DNA of 64,000 nt. Source: Spongospora subterranea f. sp. subterranea. Its lineage: Eukaryota > Endomyxa: Phytomyxea > Phytomyxea > Plasmodiophorida. The stretch spans positions 35,390 through 99,389 of the forward strand of contig JAUGWO010000031.1 in NCBI GenBank assembly GCA_049724395.1, in the 5' to 3' direction. A program made the position numbers and the translations under genes. Positions 1 to 12,558 of the stretch are shown piece by piece (position 1 is the stretch's first letter; every line of letters begins with the position of its first letter). Below the pieces are notes generated by a model, which saw nothing but the letters and a program-made list of their open reading frames with translations, ran no database searches and was not told the origin of the DNA.

Positions 1-299
1 TGCCATCTGGCGTTTTGAACGATGGAATTACGATATTCATTTAGTCGTCAGCGGCGCCTATTTCAACTATCTCATTTCTCAAAAGCCAATACAATCCGTA
101 AATCAAAGGGTTTACATATGTACACTGGTAAACAAGTTGCGATTTACAGTATCAATAGGAATCAACAACAATTCTTGAGATTGCCTCGCTAGTGTCCCCG
201 ATCGTTAACATACTGTATTTGCAGAAGAGAACAATGATGCCCGACTAGGGCTGAGGGCCTTAACCTCGATTGTGTTTTTTCATTATTTGATCGCTTTTC

Positions 300-1400
300 A
301 GGATTAGTGTCATGATCCGGAAAGTCTTAGGGTTATAAAAACCCGAGAATGATGGCCTTCAGCCATCATATTGTAGGAGGCATATGCCGCCGCCGATCTC
401 TTTCCTTGACGTACTGTTGCTAGTGAATCCGCCGCAGAGTCTGCCCGAACAGCCCGGTTTGGGTCATCAAACTGCTGTCGGAATATCAGTAGGAACTGTT
501 GAGAATTCCTGTGTCTCGAAGTAGGGAGTAAACCAATTCCTGGCTAATCCTAATGGAACGCTATCCAGTAGGATTCGGGCAGTATCAGTGGAATAAGTGA
601 ATGGTTGTTGCTGAATCACTAATGAATTTGATTAATAAAACCCCTGGCCATCGCCGGGTTGCCATTGAATGGCTCAGGCAGGCGCGCTTTCGATTCCCGG
701 GGGTTGGATTGGGTTCTAGCGTTCGGATTTGTTCCTGGAGCTGGAGTTGTTTCAGGGTTTGACTGGTTTGTTTCAGTTGCAACATCATGTCGGCTGTGGC
801 AGCTAATTGATGCAGACTGTCTGGGGCGTCGGAGCTGGGGTCGTTAGAACGCATCTTGAGGGAAGTCGAAATTGAAATGAGGAAGGGAGATAGCAGAGAG
901 GGAGAGAAAGAGACAAATGGACAAAAGGGAAGAGACCTAACGAAGGCGAAAGATACGTAAACCTTGATAAGCAAGCGGATCGTATAATGGTGTTAGGATA
1001 AGGAAGGAGACTAAGGATATGTGTATTGGCGACTAATTATACGATCCCAGCTCCGAAGCCCCAGGCAGCCTGCACCAAACAACTGCCACAACCGACATGA
1101 TGTTGCAACTGCAACAAACCATTCAAACCCTGCAATAGCTCAAGGTCGTGAGTTCGATTCCTTTAATGTTCACAGCATGTTGGGGTCAATCGCGGATTAC
1201 ATGTAACGGCATGTTGTTCGTCTCTGTTTCTTGTTCGTCTCTCATCTCTCGGTTCACCAGTCAGAGGATAATTTAGGAAGTCGCACTAGGGCTGGAAGGT
1301 CATGGGGGTCGCTCCTAAACGGGGAATACTGTCATGATCCCGAAAGTCTTAGGTATATAATGACCCGAGAATGATGGCCGTACCTTTTGGGACAGTTGGT
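300..1400. mobile_element. LTR-retrotransposon debris
   Basis: Two direct copies of a segment of about 47 bp lie roughly 1.02 kb apart, near 308 and 1330. Both begin TGTCATGATCC and share a 'gagaatgatggcc' end, as expected for LTR remnants. Between them a stretch of about 70 bp at 775-845 recurs in inverted orientation at 1045-1125. The minus strand at 585-974 reads as a Gln/Leu-rich, gag-like peptide. I infer a broken, rearranged LTR element, probably Ty3-like. No polymerase region is visible and it is old. Confidence 0.4.
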
Positions 1401-2136
1401 AACCGCTGTGTATATCGGGCACAGTTCCTAAAATTAGACCATAATAAACATAGTTTCATCGAAAGTTGTCAGTGTTTACTGCAGCCTTAATGTCATGCAC
1501 CGGCCTGCCCTGCGATAAGGTATCTGAAACTATTGTGACTCTGACCAGATCATGTCCACCGGTATCCGCTCGTGCACCCAATCGCACAGGAAATGTGTCG
1601 TGTCGCTGAGCTAGACCCGTACAACTTTATCACAACACCCATCTCCAGAAACTTTGCAATCATATTATCGATATTGCCCTATTTCAAAACTAAACTTATT
1701 GCACAATGATAATGGCAAACGCTTCACACATCGTCGGATCGCACTTCTACAACGGTAGACGAACGAATTATACTTCAACAGTATAAATCAAGCAATTATT
1801 CCATGTTTGAAACTGAGGTCATTCCTGCTTTCATGCAGTTGACACCATTGACAAAACATTTGGTATGTTCTCTTATAACGCATTATCTTTGAACGATAGA
1901 CAACTTCAAAAAAGATATACGCATTGCTGTGAAAGCCGAACCGCGAACATTTCGGAATTTATTCAAGTTTTAGGATGGTTTTGTACTTGCTTCATTTATT
2001 GTATTTTTAAAATGCGTCGCTATAATGAGATTCGAAGGCAATAACGCCAAATCGTGACATTTTGTGGACCCGATCTTTGTTCGCCCACTATCGCCGCCTT
2101 CTCAAATCAAGTCTAATCCCCGAAAATGATTAATTT
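1400..2136. other. intergenic, no gene seen
   Basis: AT-rich sequence between the retroelement debris and the 3' end of the CSPP1-like gene. I see no convincing coding exon, tRNA or repeat. Confidence 0.4.
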
Positions 2137-5100
2137 CTAACGTCTCCGACGTGTTTTGTATCTAGGATCTGATGAGAGCCATCTTGTGTTCCCATAAATG
2201 CTGGCCGTATCACAGTCCTCGTCGTCTTCTTGATCAACGGACTCCATGTTGAGGCGCCGATCGTACTGGTCCATATGGTCCAAATACTGCTCAATACATC
2301 GACTTGGGTCGTTTATTGTATTATCAAGCCTCTAAGTGATAAAGGTATGTCAAATATCGATAGCGACTAGTTGATTTAGCCGCCTTACCGTTAAGGTCTG
2401 GATTCTCTCGTCATTCCTGTTGAGAATGATATCGGTATCAACATCAGGAAGCGCATCCAGCCAGTTAGGATTAAACTCTGGGTTATCCTGAGGGCAATCA
2501 GTTGAATTCGTCTGGTGCTGGTCATGTACTTCTTTCTGATGTGGATCTAGACAAGATATTGTCAAACCCGTGTTGTCTTCATCATCCGGAATGAGTAATC
2601 GCGATCGAGAGACAGCTTGAACATAAGGATTGGTCAACAACTGAAAATCGATCGCGGGACAAGGAACTGAACACTGAACTGGGGATAAAGGGCTGTGAAG
2701 TTGTGGAAGAGTGGATGGAGTCAGTGGAGATTGGGAACGATCTATGGGGTAAACCAGCTGGCTTAACGATGGAAGCGATGAGCGAATAGGATGCAGACGA
2801 TGAGGTGGAGTTAAGGGAGGTGACTGGGGGGGAGATGGAGACCAAGATGAAGATGAAGAGGGAGACGATGGGGCAAGAACCCATTCTGAACTGGCAGCCA
2901 TGGACTCGTTAACGGTAATAGGAGGGAATTTGGACAACAAGGGGTCAGGTTGGGAAGTTGGTTGATCATTTCGGGAATTTTGATTTGAAAATTTAGAATT
3001 GAGCTGATCCATCAGGTTATCCTCTAACTTCATCTGCCTGGCTAAAATCTCATTGGTCTTATTCATCAACATTGATATGATCTCAGTATTGTCATGAACT
3101 CCTGGGGCCCTTGCCCCATGCATTACAGCTCCTTGCCCCAGATGTGCAGATGAGGGACCATTATCGACGTTAGAAACAGGCTCAGCCTTGAATGGATCAT
3201 CATTCCCTTTTCCTCGTTCAACCCTATTGTTGTTTTCAACACGTTGATCATTCTGTTCATTTAATCTGGCTCTAGCTTGTGCTGTTCTCCCTTCTTCCTT
3301 ATTTAAATAATCCTTCTGTCCCTTATCTCCTCGTGTAGGACTTATCTGTTTTTCTAAAACACCTTTCTTCATCGATTCTTCTAAGGCCTTTTCAGCAATC
3401 AGACGATTCTGAAGTTCCTCATTTTCCTTAGCCAACTTCATGGCCCAATTGGCTTCCTCCTCCATCTCCCTGACCTTCTCGTTCCGTTTCTGTCTCTCCC
3501 TCTCTTCCATCTGTTGCATTAGCACCGCTCTGTACTTCTCCTCCTTGGCCCGTTTCGCCGCCTGTACTGATCCCGATTCAGGAGCCAACCCCATCCCAAG
3601 GGTTGCTCGCGAGGTCCCTATTGCCCCATTCCCATTTTCCTCTGATAAGTTCTTACTGCTACGTCTCTCCTGGATCTGCTCTTCTAGCTCTTCTGCATAT
3701 CGCCGTTTATCAGTTAACTCAATAAGCCGATCTGTTCGTTCTCCTCTTCCTAGAATTGGTGACCACATTATCTCAGTATCCCCATTGATATCCTGTCCTT
3801 GACCCAAACCACCTTTCGTATGACCCCCTTCACCTTCTCCTAATTCTCTTTGTCCAGATTCACCACGCCAATGATCTTGTCGACCTTCCCCGTTTGGATT
3901 AAATCCGTCTCCTGGATTTTGCTGATGATTTCTCCCATTGAGTTGGTCCTGTAATTCTCTTGCATATTTTTGTGTGTCGTGATCAATGGTTTGACCTTTT
4001 TGTCTCGTGGTTTGAATCCTTTGTCCAAATTTTGATGAAGGCGAATGATCATGACCCATTTGTGTGTCGTGATCAATGGTTTGACCTTTTTGTCTCGTGG
4101 TTTGAACCCTTTGTCCAAATTTTGATGAAGGCGAATGATCATGACCCATGTCGGGATCACGATTCAGGTGTCGATGTTGACGCCGCCTTTCTTCCCCTTC
4201 CCTGATCTGTTCCTGCAACGCTTTTGCATATTCCAGCTTGCTCCTCCGATCCAAATCCCGATTGCCCAGCCCGTATCCAATTGATATTGGGGAGTTTGAT
4301 CTCTCTCTAACCGCAGCTTTAACCCGTTCAACACCTTTATTCGCATGTTCATCCATTTGCCGTTGAAGTTCTCGCCCATACTCTTTCTGCTGCTGAATTC
4401 TGTCTGTTTCACTCTTTTCCTCGAATCCCAAAGAAAACCAATCATTATTTTGCTGATTCTTTTCATTTGCCCCGTGATCTCGTCGAGTCACAGTTTCCTT
4501 TTTCTTTCTTTGCTCTTCAATCTGTTCCTCTAATGCTCGGGCATATTCCCTCTTGTTCTGATTCTCACTCAACCGAGGCTGATTCAATCCCACCAAATAT
4601 CCTGAGTGTCGATCTCCACGACCAGTTATTGGATCATATGTCTCTTTACTCCTTCGATTTCCCTGGTCGTTATGACCATTGATCGTTTCTATTTTTTCAA
4701 TCGCAATTTGATTTTTGAAGTCTCGAGCATGTGCATTATTTGTTGATGATTGATCAGCCTGAGATCGCTCATCGAATCTAGTCAATGAGCGTATTTCCTC
4801 ATTATTATCTCCATTATCTGTATTTGCCGCCCTACTGTCAATTCGCTTGTCGCTGTTGAAAAGCTCATCATATTGAGGGTCGGATCGATTAAGATTGGCG
4901 CGACCAGTGGTTCGATTTCGTCGAGGGGCAGGCGATTGATGCCGTTCGGGATACTGATCAATATCATCGGAATATTGCTGCAGCGGTACCGAAGTTGTAT
5001 TTACAGAACGTGTCTGTGGAAAATTGGTGGCAGCGTTCAGGACCTGGTAAGGATTCTGGTCGAAAACCTGATGTTGGTCGAACTGATGGTTATTAGCACT

Positions 5101-5813
5101 AGATTGATATTGAGGTTGAAATGAGGTTGGTGACCCATGATGAGCCAAACTATATCCAGAATCTGATGGAGTTGGTGTCCCCCAATTCCCTCGATCATAT
5201 TTGGGTTCCACAGTCGTCCCGTGATCGTTAATCCTCTCATTCTGTTGAGCTTGCGATTTTCGTTCTTGATCCAGTTTTTTCAGATATTCTGACCGTGCTT
5301 GTTGTTTGGATTGCTGCGACTTGATTTGGATTTCCATCTGTCTAAGGCGATGGCGCCGTTCCCGTTCTGTTTCTTGCAATTGTAGCACCTGAGGAACTTG
5401 AGTTGGTCGATTGGCAATTTCAGGAAGAGCATTTGCTGTCGTCGATGGCCTCGGCGGCGTCAATTGTAGCAAGTTCTGATTTCTGTCCAGCAGCTGTTCG
5501 AGATCGTGTTGCCCAATCACTTCCGCAATATCGTTTGAGTCGATCTGATTCGCCATTCCATAATTGGAGTAGTGTTGGATCAGCTGACGTCGTTCTTCAA
5601 GCGCTTCTTGCTGGCGTCGCCTGCGAAGTTGACCCAGCTCCTGTTCCTGGTTGAACTTAGCGGCTTGCTGTTGGTGTCGGAGCCTGTGCCATTGGATGAT
5701 GAAGACGGGCGGAGCGAGTCAATCGCATGTATCTACCTCTGCCCTCTCCATATCGATGGGGCTGCCTCTCCAATCTTACCAGATACCAGTCCTCCACCCC
5801 CTGGCCCACTCAT
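2137..5813 (-). CDS. CSPP1-like centrosome/cilium-associated coiled-coil protein
   Basis: Three exons of about 1188 codons: 5737-5813, 2389-5683 and 2137-2331. The introns at 5684-5736 and 2332-2388 have GT-AG ends and keep phase, so the upstream ATG at 5813 is preferred over the internal ATG at 5556. The protein is highly charged and rich in Gln, Arg and Asn. At least six copies of a YA.xLxxQIxE-type motif occur (for example EYARALEEQIEEQ, EYAKALQEQIREG, RYAEELEEQIQER), which is characteristic of CSPP1-type spindle-pole and ciliary proteins. The Pro/Ser-rich C-terminal part is probably disordered. A 30-residue block is duplicated in tandem at 3971-4150. A role at basal bodies or microtubules is inferred from the motif and fits a flagellated fungus. 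It could instead be another basal-body coiled-coil protein with convergent repeats. Confidence 0.65.
3971..4150 (-). repeat. 90-bp in-frame tandem duplication inside the CSPP1-like gene
   Basis: Two adjacent 90-bp copies encode 30-residue units containing SPSSKFGQR and TTRQKGQTIDHD. They differ at about one residue (Val/Ile), so the duplication is recent. Confidence 0.9.
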
Positions 5814-5919
5814 TACACCATCATTGGATTATCGCCAGATTGAACCCTATTATCTTCCCATAATCCACTGCAATCTGTGTGACGACGACTGACTACTGTC
5901 CACTTAACAATATATCAAT

Positions 5920-7234
5920 TTATAGGTTGAGAGATTGCACCGATTCGGCAATATCATCTACACTTGGAGATTCTTTTTCGTCTTCGTCCTTATCGTCGTC
6001 CTCTTCGCTCTCCTCAGCATCCTCATATTCGTCATCATTCAGGTCCATGTCTCCTAGAACGCACTGATCGCTGAGCGCAGCCGTCAGGGCGCCCAATCCG
6101 GCGGCGCTGATCAGATTACCATTCAGCTCCAATACTTTCAAGGACGAGGGCAATGAACTTGCTAAGGCCATTGCACCCGATTCAGTTATCTCATTGACGC
6201 TAAGATCAAGGACTTTCAAAACGGTCGAGTCGCGAATCGCTCTCTGCAACGGCGATGGCGCCACTGCTGGAAAGCTCATTCTCACTGGCTCGGAACTCAC
6301 TTAGCGTTGGTAAAAGAGTCCTAATCAGGCGTCCAATGAAGGGAGCTGATTCCGACGGTAACTCGTTGCATGAAATATCCAAAGAAAGCAATCCAGGTTG
6401 ACTGGTTTCGAGAGCCTCCACCAGAGCTTCAAGACCTTGTAAACCCATACCAGTAGCGCATACATTCAGATGGAGCAATGAAGGAAGGCGGGATATGGCT
6501 TGGGTAGATAGCGCCATCATTCCAATTGACATAAAGTTATTATCAGCGAAGTCAATCCTGTTTAACAGCGCCCCAGATTGTTGACATGCTGTGGCAATGG
6601 CTAGAGCGCCATCAACTCCGATTCGGGTGGACGAAATTCGAAGATCAGTGAGGGATGGCGACATTGACAATAGGGTTGATAATCCAATTGCGCCAGCACT
6701 CTCAAGGAGATTATTGAAGGTGTGGAATTTCTCGAGCTGTGTCGATTGCTGAGCACCATCAGTCATGAGATGAGATATTTGTTTAGCAGCTAGACCTTCT
6801 AAACCATTATTGTTGAACGATAAACTCTTGAGGTTGTCTCTGCAGGACGTTAATAATGGAGCGACAGCGTCAACCCCTTTGAGACCCAGCGCGTTGTCAG
6901 ATAGGTCTAACCCTTCCAGCGAGAACCCGTGAACTGAGAGAGATTTGGCAATCGCTGACAACACTTGAAGTGCCTCTGACTCTGGTAGGCTGGCGATGAT
7001 ATCGTTTAGATGAGCATGCCTCAGCGCGCCTTGTTCAATAACCGACAACGCGTCACGGCATATCAATTCGGCAGCTCCAATCGATAACGATTTCCCAGAC
7101 AAATGCAGATGGCTAACTTTGCGCCATAGATCTACAGACAGCTCTTGAATCAGGATCGCGGCTCGATTTGCATCGATGACTTCTCTGGTGGTTCCGGTGG
7201 AGGTAAGGGAGAAGGTGACTGAAGTATAGTCCAT
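5920..7234 (-). CDS. Ran GTPase-activating protein (RanGAP), LRR type
   Basis: RanGAP stimulates GTP hydrolysis by Ran and keeps Ran-GDP in the cytoplasm for nuclear transport. The protein is a run of leucine-rich repeats of about 28 residues (LDLSDNALGLKG, LDISCNELPSES, LDLSVNEITESG). It ends in an acidic Asp/Glu tail (DDEYEDAEESEEDDDKDEDE), the usual RanGAP layout. Several segments (ASLPESEAL, LDLSDNALG, a DLRISSTRIG block) resemble plant-type RanGAP more than yeast Rna1p. The Rna1p-type GRNRLE segment appears as FNNLLE. The reading frame changes near 6245-6300. Either a 37-nt GT-AG intron (6264-6300) is removed, which deletes most of one repeat, or the frame is broken in a GAGAG run near 6246, which would preserve a perfect repeat. 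Start ATG at 7234. Confidence 0.8.
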
Positions 7235-7773
7235 TGTGATATTATCTGATGGGTAATGAACTGGATATTAATGGGGTTATTACAGCGGTATGATACAGTG
7301 GGTCTCCGGTATTTGGTACCGGTATGGTCGGGAGATTAGGACCTGCGGATTATCTGGCGCACCGCGCAACCCTTTCGCTACACACTACACCTAAATACTA
7401 ATTTCAATACGTAAAAATGAAGAATGAAAGGGTTTGCACTCAGAGGTTTGAGGTGCACGTAGGCTTTCCGCCGCTATCAAGATCATCGGCGCATCGTTTG
7501 TAGAGTATGAGCAGAGGCGGGCACCTATTTGATTCGTTTGAGTCCGGACGGAGAACTGCTTTGGTTCAAGCACTCATAAAATAGGAGAGGGCATATTTGC
7601 ATACATCATTTTTGGCTGGTTTATAAAAATATATATTGCGCAATCGCTCTTCGGGACAGCGTTGAGTATCGACGATTTGACCTTGCCTTTAATAGAGAAC
7701 TAATGATAACATTGATCATGTACTCTACTTCTGGAGCACACCAAAGTCACTTTCAGCAGTCCCTTATCAAAGT
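7235..7773. other. intergenic between RanGAP and PUF60
   Basis: Presumably holds the RanGAP promoter and the PUF60 3' UTR. A 60-codon open frame at 7391-7573 has no recognisable features. Confidence 0.4.
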
Positions 7774-9193
7774 TCACGATCCATCTTCTTCTTCGTTCTT
7801 AAATACATCATACGCTCTTACAAGATCAGCCTCGACTTTCCGGCCTGCGAACCATCTTCCTTCTAGTGATATTCTAGCTTTCGCCGCCGACGATGGCTCG
7901 TCAAATAAGATGAATACTTCAGGCGACATGCCTGATTTGGAGACGATTTTCAACTGATTAACCGTTCCGTACTAAATGCACTAATTGGTCAACTGGGTCG
8001 GACCAGAACACCTACCCCAGGTACCTGTTGACATTCTGATTTTGCTTCTTCCTCCAAACCATCATCGATAGGATCATTTGGTCCCACCATATTTCGCAAT
8101 CTCAGGGCCCGAGAGCATACTATAGGTGGCTCGACAGCACTTTCTCCCGGTTGGGAAAGCGGTTTAGGATTCACTACTAAACTAGCAGAAACTATCCCAT
8201 TAGGACACGCTGTTGCAGGCCCAACTTTGAGGGACCTTCCCATTAATTCAAACCTAATCGTTGTTAACCGGAGAAACCCAGGGAATACCATATCTATACC
8301 CATTCATTGCTCTCAGAGCACCCATTGCAGCGACATCAGTTTCAAACTCGATAAAACCATACCCTTTATGGGTTCCAGTTTCATGATTCTTAGACAAATT
8401 AAGAAATCCGATATATAAATTACGACGATACTGACAAGAATGAGTTCGCAAGATTTGATCGCACCGAATGCCTGAAACACGTTCACGATATGAGCCTCTG
8501 TCAGGTTGAATGCAATTGATCCAACGTATATCTTGGTTGAGTTCACATCAGACGATGGAAATACCGATGGTTTGGGCACCGAACCGGGGGCGTTTTGGAT
8601 TGATGGAGGAAGAGGCAGGAAAGCTGACATACCCGAAGTCTGTGCTGGAACCTCCCTTGTGGGCTTGCCAACTGGGTAAACAATTCAGCGCTATCAATCA
8701 GCCGGCAGACGACGAAAAAAACCTTTGATACAGCGGCCAAATATCATGTGACCATTCATTGCGAATGCGTTGGCAGCGGATGCTGGGTTATCAAATTCGA
8801 CAAAACAGAATCCTTTTGATCGAGACCCTTCCATGGGCATTGAAACAGCTACGATATTTCCAAATTGTGAAAAGTGGGCTTTAACGACGTCAGCTAAAGC
8901 GCACACGATCAGTCGTTGTTTGCGACGATGTTGAATGGGATTGGACACCATTGCAATCATATGGCAGACTTCCAACGTATACTCTATTAGCCATCATAAC
9001 GGCCGCAGCAACTGGCCTAGGAATCGCACCAAATATCGGCATTGGCTTCTGTATTGATCCCAACTCCTGTGAAAATGTTTCACGTCATCGGTAGAATAAT
9101 CATCCGGTCGTTTACCACCATCCGATCCTTCGACGGAGCTGTCGGGCCAATATGAGCAGCAGGTTTTGAGCGTTTCTTGGCCGGCTCGTCCAT
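7774..9193 (-). CDS. PUF60: PUF60 / half-pint-type splicing factor (two RRMs plus UHM)
   Basis: A U-rich RNA-binding splicing factor related to U2AF65, acting at 3' splice sites. Splicing the minus strand gives a coherent protein. A short Lys-rich N terminus (MDEPAKKRSKP) is followed by RRM1 (VYVGSLPYD, then SKGFCFVEF), RRM2 (IYVGSIAFN, then HKGYGFIEF) and a C-terminal UHM with LRNMV and the diagnostic GRWFAGRKV (Arg-x-Phe loop). Introns are placed at 9067-9115, 8894-8948, 8672-8722, 8389-8435 and 8254-8299. A last intron ends at 7954, and its donor near 7985-8000 is uncertain. Each junction restores a family-typical segment (for example SLPYDCNADVV and IKVGKP). Start ATG at 9193. Confidence 0.88.
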
Positions 9194-9406
9194 GGTTTCC
9201 TTATTGGGCATCAACCCGACCTGACACTCTGTCTAGTATTGTTGATCTAGTGGTATAAGGAGCGAGTCTTGTGATCACAGGAAGGATCGCTCTCTATACG
9301 GTTAACCGGTTCCTGTAGTACCCCATTGCAAAATCCCAAAACCCACAGAGATAGGTAAGTACAGGGCTCCAATTTGACTGGGGATAGGAACCCGTTCAGA
9401 CTAGAG

Positions 9407-10705
9407 TTATAGGTGAGAGTGGGTGTGTGACAGGATTATACCAGACATGAAATGGTTCAACAGGGTAGGGTAGAGTATCACCGGCACAACGGGTTCAACT
9501 ACCAGTAACACCACGACGGGCACTTTAGACAAGATTATTATTTTTATATTATTGGCGTGTTGCGCCCAGAGTCTCGAATGGTGTGGCGCCCAGATTTGCA
9601 TCGACCTGCATATTGATACGGCTTCCTCTCGGATCCTGGGGGACCACGGCACAGACTAACCGAACAATATTCAATATATTTGCAATTGAGAAATTCACGT
9701 CAACTTACGTTGGAGATAATCCAGAACCGATAAGAACCGGCGTACTCGCGTTGACGTTTGAAACTGGAGGATCTATCATCGTTAATGCATACTTGACTAA
9801 ACTCCATTTCTTGATCAAACAGTTCTTCCAAATCAAAGACGTCCAGTTTCGAGCGAGCAAGCGACCAAAGCGATTTCAGGAAATACCAGAGCGATTCATG
9901 GCCTGGATATGTAGTGCATAAATAATGAGCGGCATCGAATTCGTCCCTGAAAAGGAATTGTCCACGTTCAGCCAGTTTTTGTATAACGGTTATCCGGTAA
10001 TGGCAGGCGCTATAATCAGAGATGTGCATCGCGATCCAATCTCTGGATTCCTGTAGCCGAGCGGACAGAGCTAAGGGTGCCTGATCGGTAATTCCATTGC
10101 CTATGGCACCAGGCGTAGTAATTACGAGGATATATATCGCAAATCCGGTCACACGTCTTCAATTCAGATTGAATCAAATCGGAATCGAATACCGCAGCGG
10201 ATCGGCATAACAGCCACCGTCTATATGCCCACGCTTCTCCGCTCTTTGAGTGTTTTGAAAATACCAGGTTCAAAAATCTCAGCTCTGCCAATAAGCCGAT
10301 CAATCCGGATTCAACCATGCGTCGCCTTTGTGTCCATGCTGAGTAATGGTCTGGATTGATCAAGAGAACAGCGCGTGTTGCGTTCATCAATTCTGGACCG
10401 ATCGACACAGATCGAATCAGTTCCAGCGCGGTTCTCATAATAAGAGGAACTACCCAAAATGCAATACCAAGCTTATGATTTTCATGGAAAAATGGCGTCT
10501 CTGGTCCGGTTGCTGGCAGACCGAATTCCCCAGCGCAAGCTGAAAGTACTAATCCCAGCTCATCACTGCGACGTCATGTTTAGGAAACTGGGTAGAAGGT
10601 GGCAGCGGGGTCATACATATCTGGATCTGAATCTACGATCCGCGTGAGCTGGGCGAGCAGCTCATGACCTTGGTCGGGTCTGTTGTCGACCACATCGATC
10701 GCCAT
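9407..10705 (-). CDS. PTAR1: PTAR1-like protein prenyltransferase alpha subunit
   Basis: Alpha subunit of the GGTase-III class, which in animals pairs with the Rab GGTase beta subunit. Prenyltransferase alpha repeats are clear: AWTQRRRMVESG, EAWAYRRWLL, YYAWCHRQW, CHYRITVIQK, ESLWYFLKSLW. The first exon ends at 10617. The 51-nt intron 10566-10616 joins SDPDI to DELGLV, matching the N-terminal region of the family. Another intron at 9656-9708 leads to the last exon. The reading frame shifts by one base next to CHRQW, near 10095-10105, with no GT-AG pair to explain it. This is a real lesion or an assembly error. The hydrophobic last 45 residues (to 9407) are less certain. Confidence 0.75.
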
Positions 10706-10962
10706 GACGTTGATATTGCGCGACCCACATTCTCCGCAACGAATCCCAACATGGCCATGAAAACACGAGTATGAATGGAGTCCATGCAAAAATCCCACGT
10801 TTATTGAATCTCATCTAGGTGGGTCGGCTTCGCAGCTGCGGTTGCATATCAAAGCGGACACATTTTTGGCTTGCTTTGAACACTGTATTAGTTTGAACCA
10901 AACTCACAAAATATTGAGATTATCAGCGTATAAATGTATTTGAATAAATAAGTTTATTTACA

Positions 10963-12558
10963 TCACCATGGTTTGGTTATTCCCATATTACCAGTCTTAT
11001 AGTCTTCAATCGTGTTTATGATGCCAGATATACCTAGGAGAATGGTGGAGACAATGATCATTATGGCGATCGATCCGACGAGGAATGATGTCCTGATCAA
11101 TATTTCGTTGAGTAATATATTCAGGCTCGGTTGACAGAAGTTACCGATTGTATTTAGCAACCAAGTACGAAAACGTTATTTGACCAGAGGCCGTTGCCGC
11201 AATACCAACCGATAGATAGACAATCGAATACGAAGGTAATAGCATATCTATTGCCTTATTTAAAAGTGAACAATGTCAATACGGATGGCAGCGTACCTAA
11301 TATAATATACTGAGTTAGTGCCGAAGAGGATGTCAACAAGACAGCTGTGGCCGAAGTGGCAGAGACAACAAGATCATGAAATCCTAGCTCAATTAGCAAA
11401 GGCGCCAAAACCATACCGCCACCAATTCCAAGAAGTCCACCAATAAGGCCAGCTAATGCTGCGAATATTGGATAAACTCCAGAATTCGGGTTGGTCCATA
11501 TCACTTCCGACGACTGAAAGAGAACCAAAATTAGAATCCAGAACCCCATTAAGAATTAGTGACTGATACATTAGGAATCCAACCAGTAGCTAGCTTGGCC
11601 TGAATTCGTTTATTTAGGTTCGATGAAAGAATCCAGGTTAATATGGATAATGTGAAGATGCCTCCGATAGTCAAAACCCAGTAAGTTAATGAATACGAAC
11701 GCACTCCGATAATTGAAGGCTCTGAAATTACTTGAGATAACTGCTATCAACAAAACAATACAATTTCCGACCTCCTGATTTGCCACTTCTAAGGACAGAA
11801 AACGCTACGACAACCAACCAGATAACGCATATCATTATCGACTCAAAATGACTGCTTGTGTCTTCAGAGAGAACCGGATCTGCAGAACAGCCGACATCAC
11901 TTTGTGCATCATGAAGAATTTCATCTGCGGACAACCTCCTCATGTTTTCGCGCTTCCATTGCTGGATGGCTTTCATTGTGGTACGTTTAGCGATATAGAT
12001 CATGATGACAAAAAGCAAGGCAGTAATTGCCCAAGTGGGTAATATGACGTTGAGAAGCACCCCAATAATCGTGCCTAAACCACAGCTTTAAGATGTTTAT
12101 CGATATTACTTGGGGTCAGATTTACCTGCTAACAGCATTGGTGTGAACATCATTATTACTGTATAATCAATAACAGGCTTTTTTGGGTTGATTGGGTTCC
12201 GCGACCTCACGTTAAAAGCCAGATTCACTAATGCGCCCCCAAAAATGATTGCTTGAGATATGGGAATGGCTTGCTTGGGTTTCATTCCCCCGACTAGGAT
12301 TAAAATTGGAATGAATACGCCTCCACCTCCGACACCACCTCCAGAAGCAACAGCGGAACCGATAAATATTAAAGCCATAGCGGTAGCATCGAGCCAGCCA
12401 AACTTATTCCATAAACTTTTTGCTTCACATTCTTTTGCTGGCGAACACACGTGATCGGCATCGCAATCCGATACAGTTTCGCATGATTTTGAATATGATG
12501 ATGTGACAGTTAAGATGACTACTAATGCCACAAAGAAATAGTGTCTATGGAGAACCAT
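10963..12558 (-). CDS. TauE/SafE-family membrane transporter
   Basis: Putative sulfite, sulfonate or other anion permease of the TauE/SafE (TSUP) family. Spliced exons give an N-terminal signal or membrane segment, a short Cys-rich lumenal stretch, then paired glycine-rich segments GGGVGGGGVFIPI and GLLGIGGGMVLAPLL in two half-repeats, with about nine hydrophobic helices. Five introns (12075-12125, 11722-11771, 11514-11569, 11248-11296, 11093-11144) are GT-AG, 49-56 nt long, and keep phase. A charged loop (KRENMRRLSADEI) separates the halves. Eukaryotic family members have this Cys-rich N terminus. The substrate cannot be told from sequence. Start ATG at 12558. Confidence 0.85.

Noticed and set aside
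585-974. 129-codon minus-strand frame as a host gene
   Set aside because: Lies between two LTR-like repeats and part of it recurs inverted nearby, so it is treated as retroelement debris.
1140-1165. tRNA B-box-like sequence 'gagttcgattcc'
   Set aside because: No matching A box or cloverleaf upstream.
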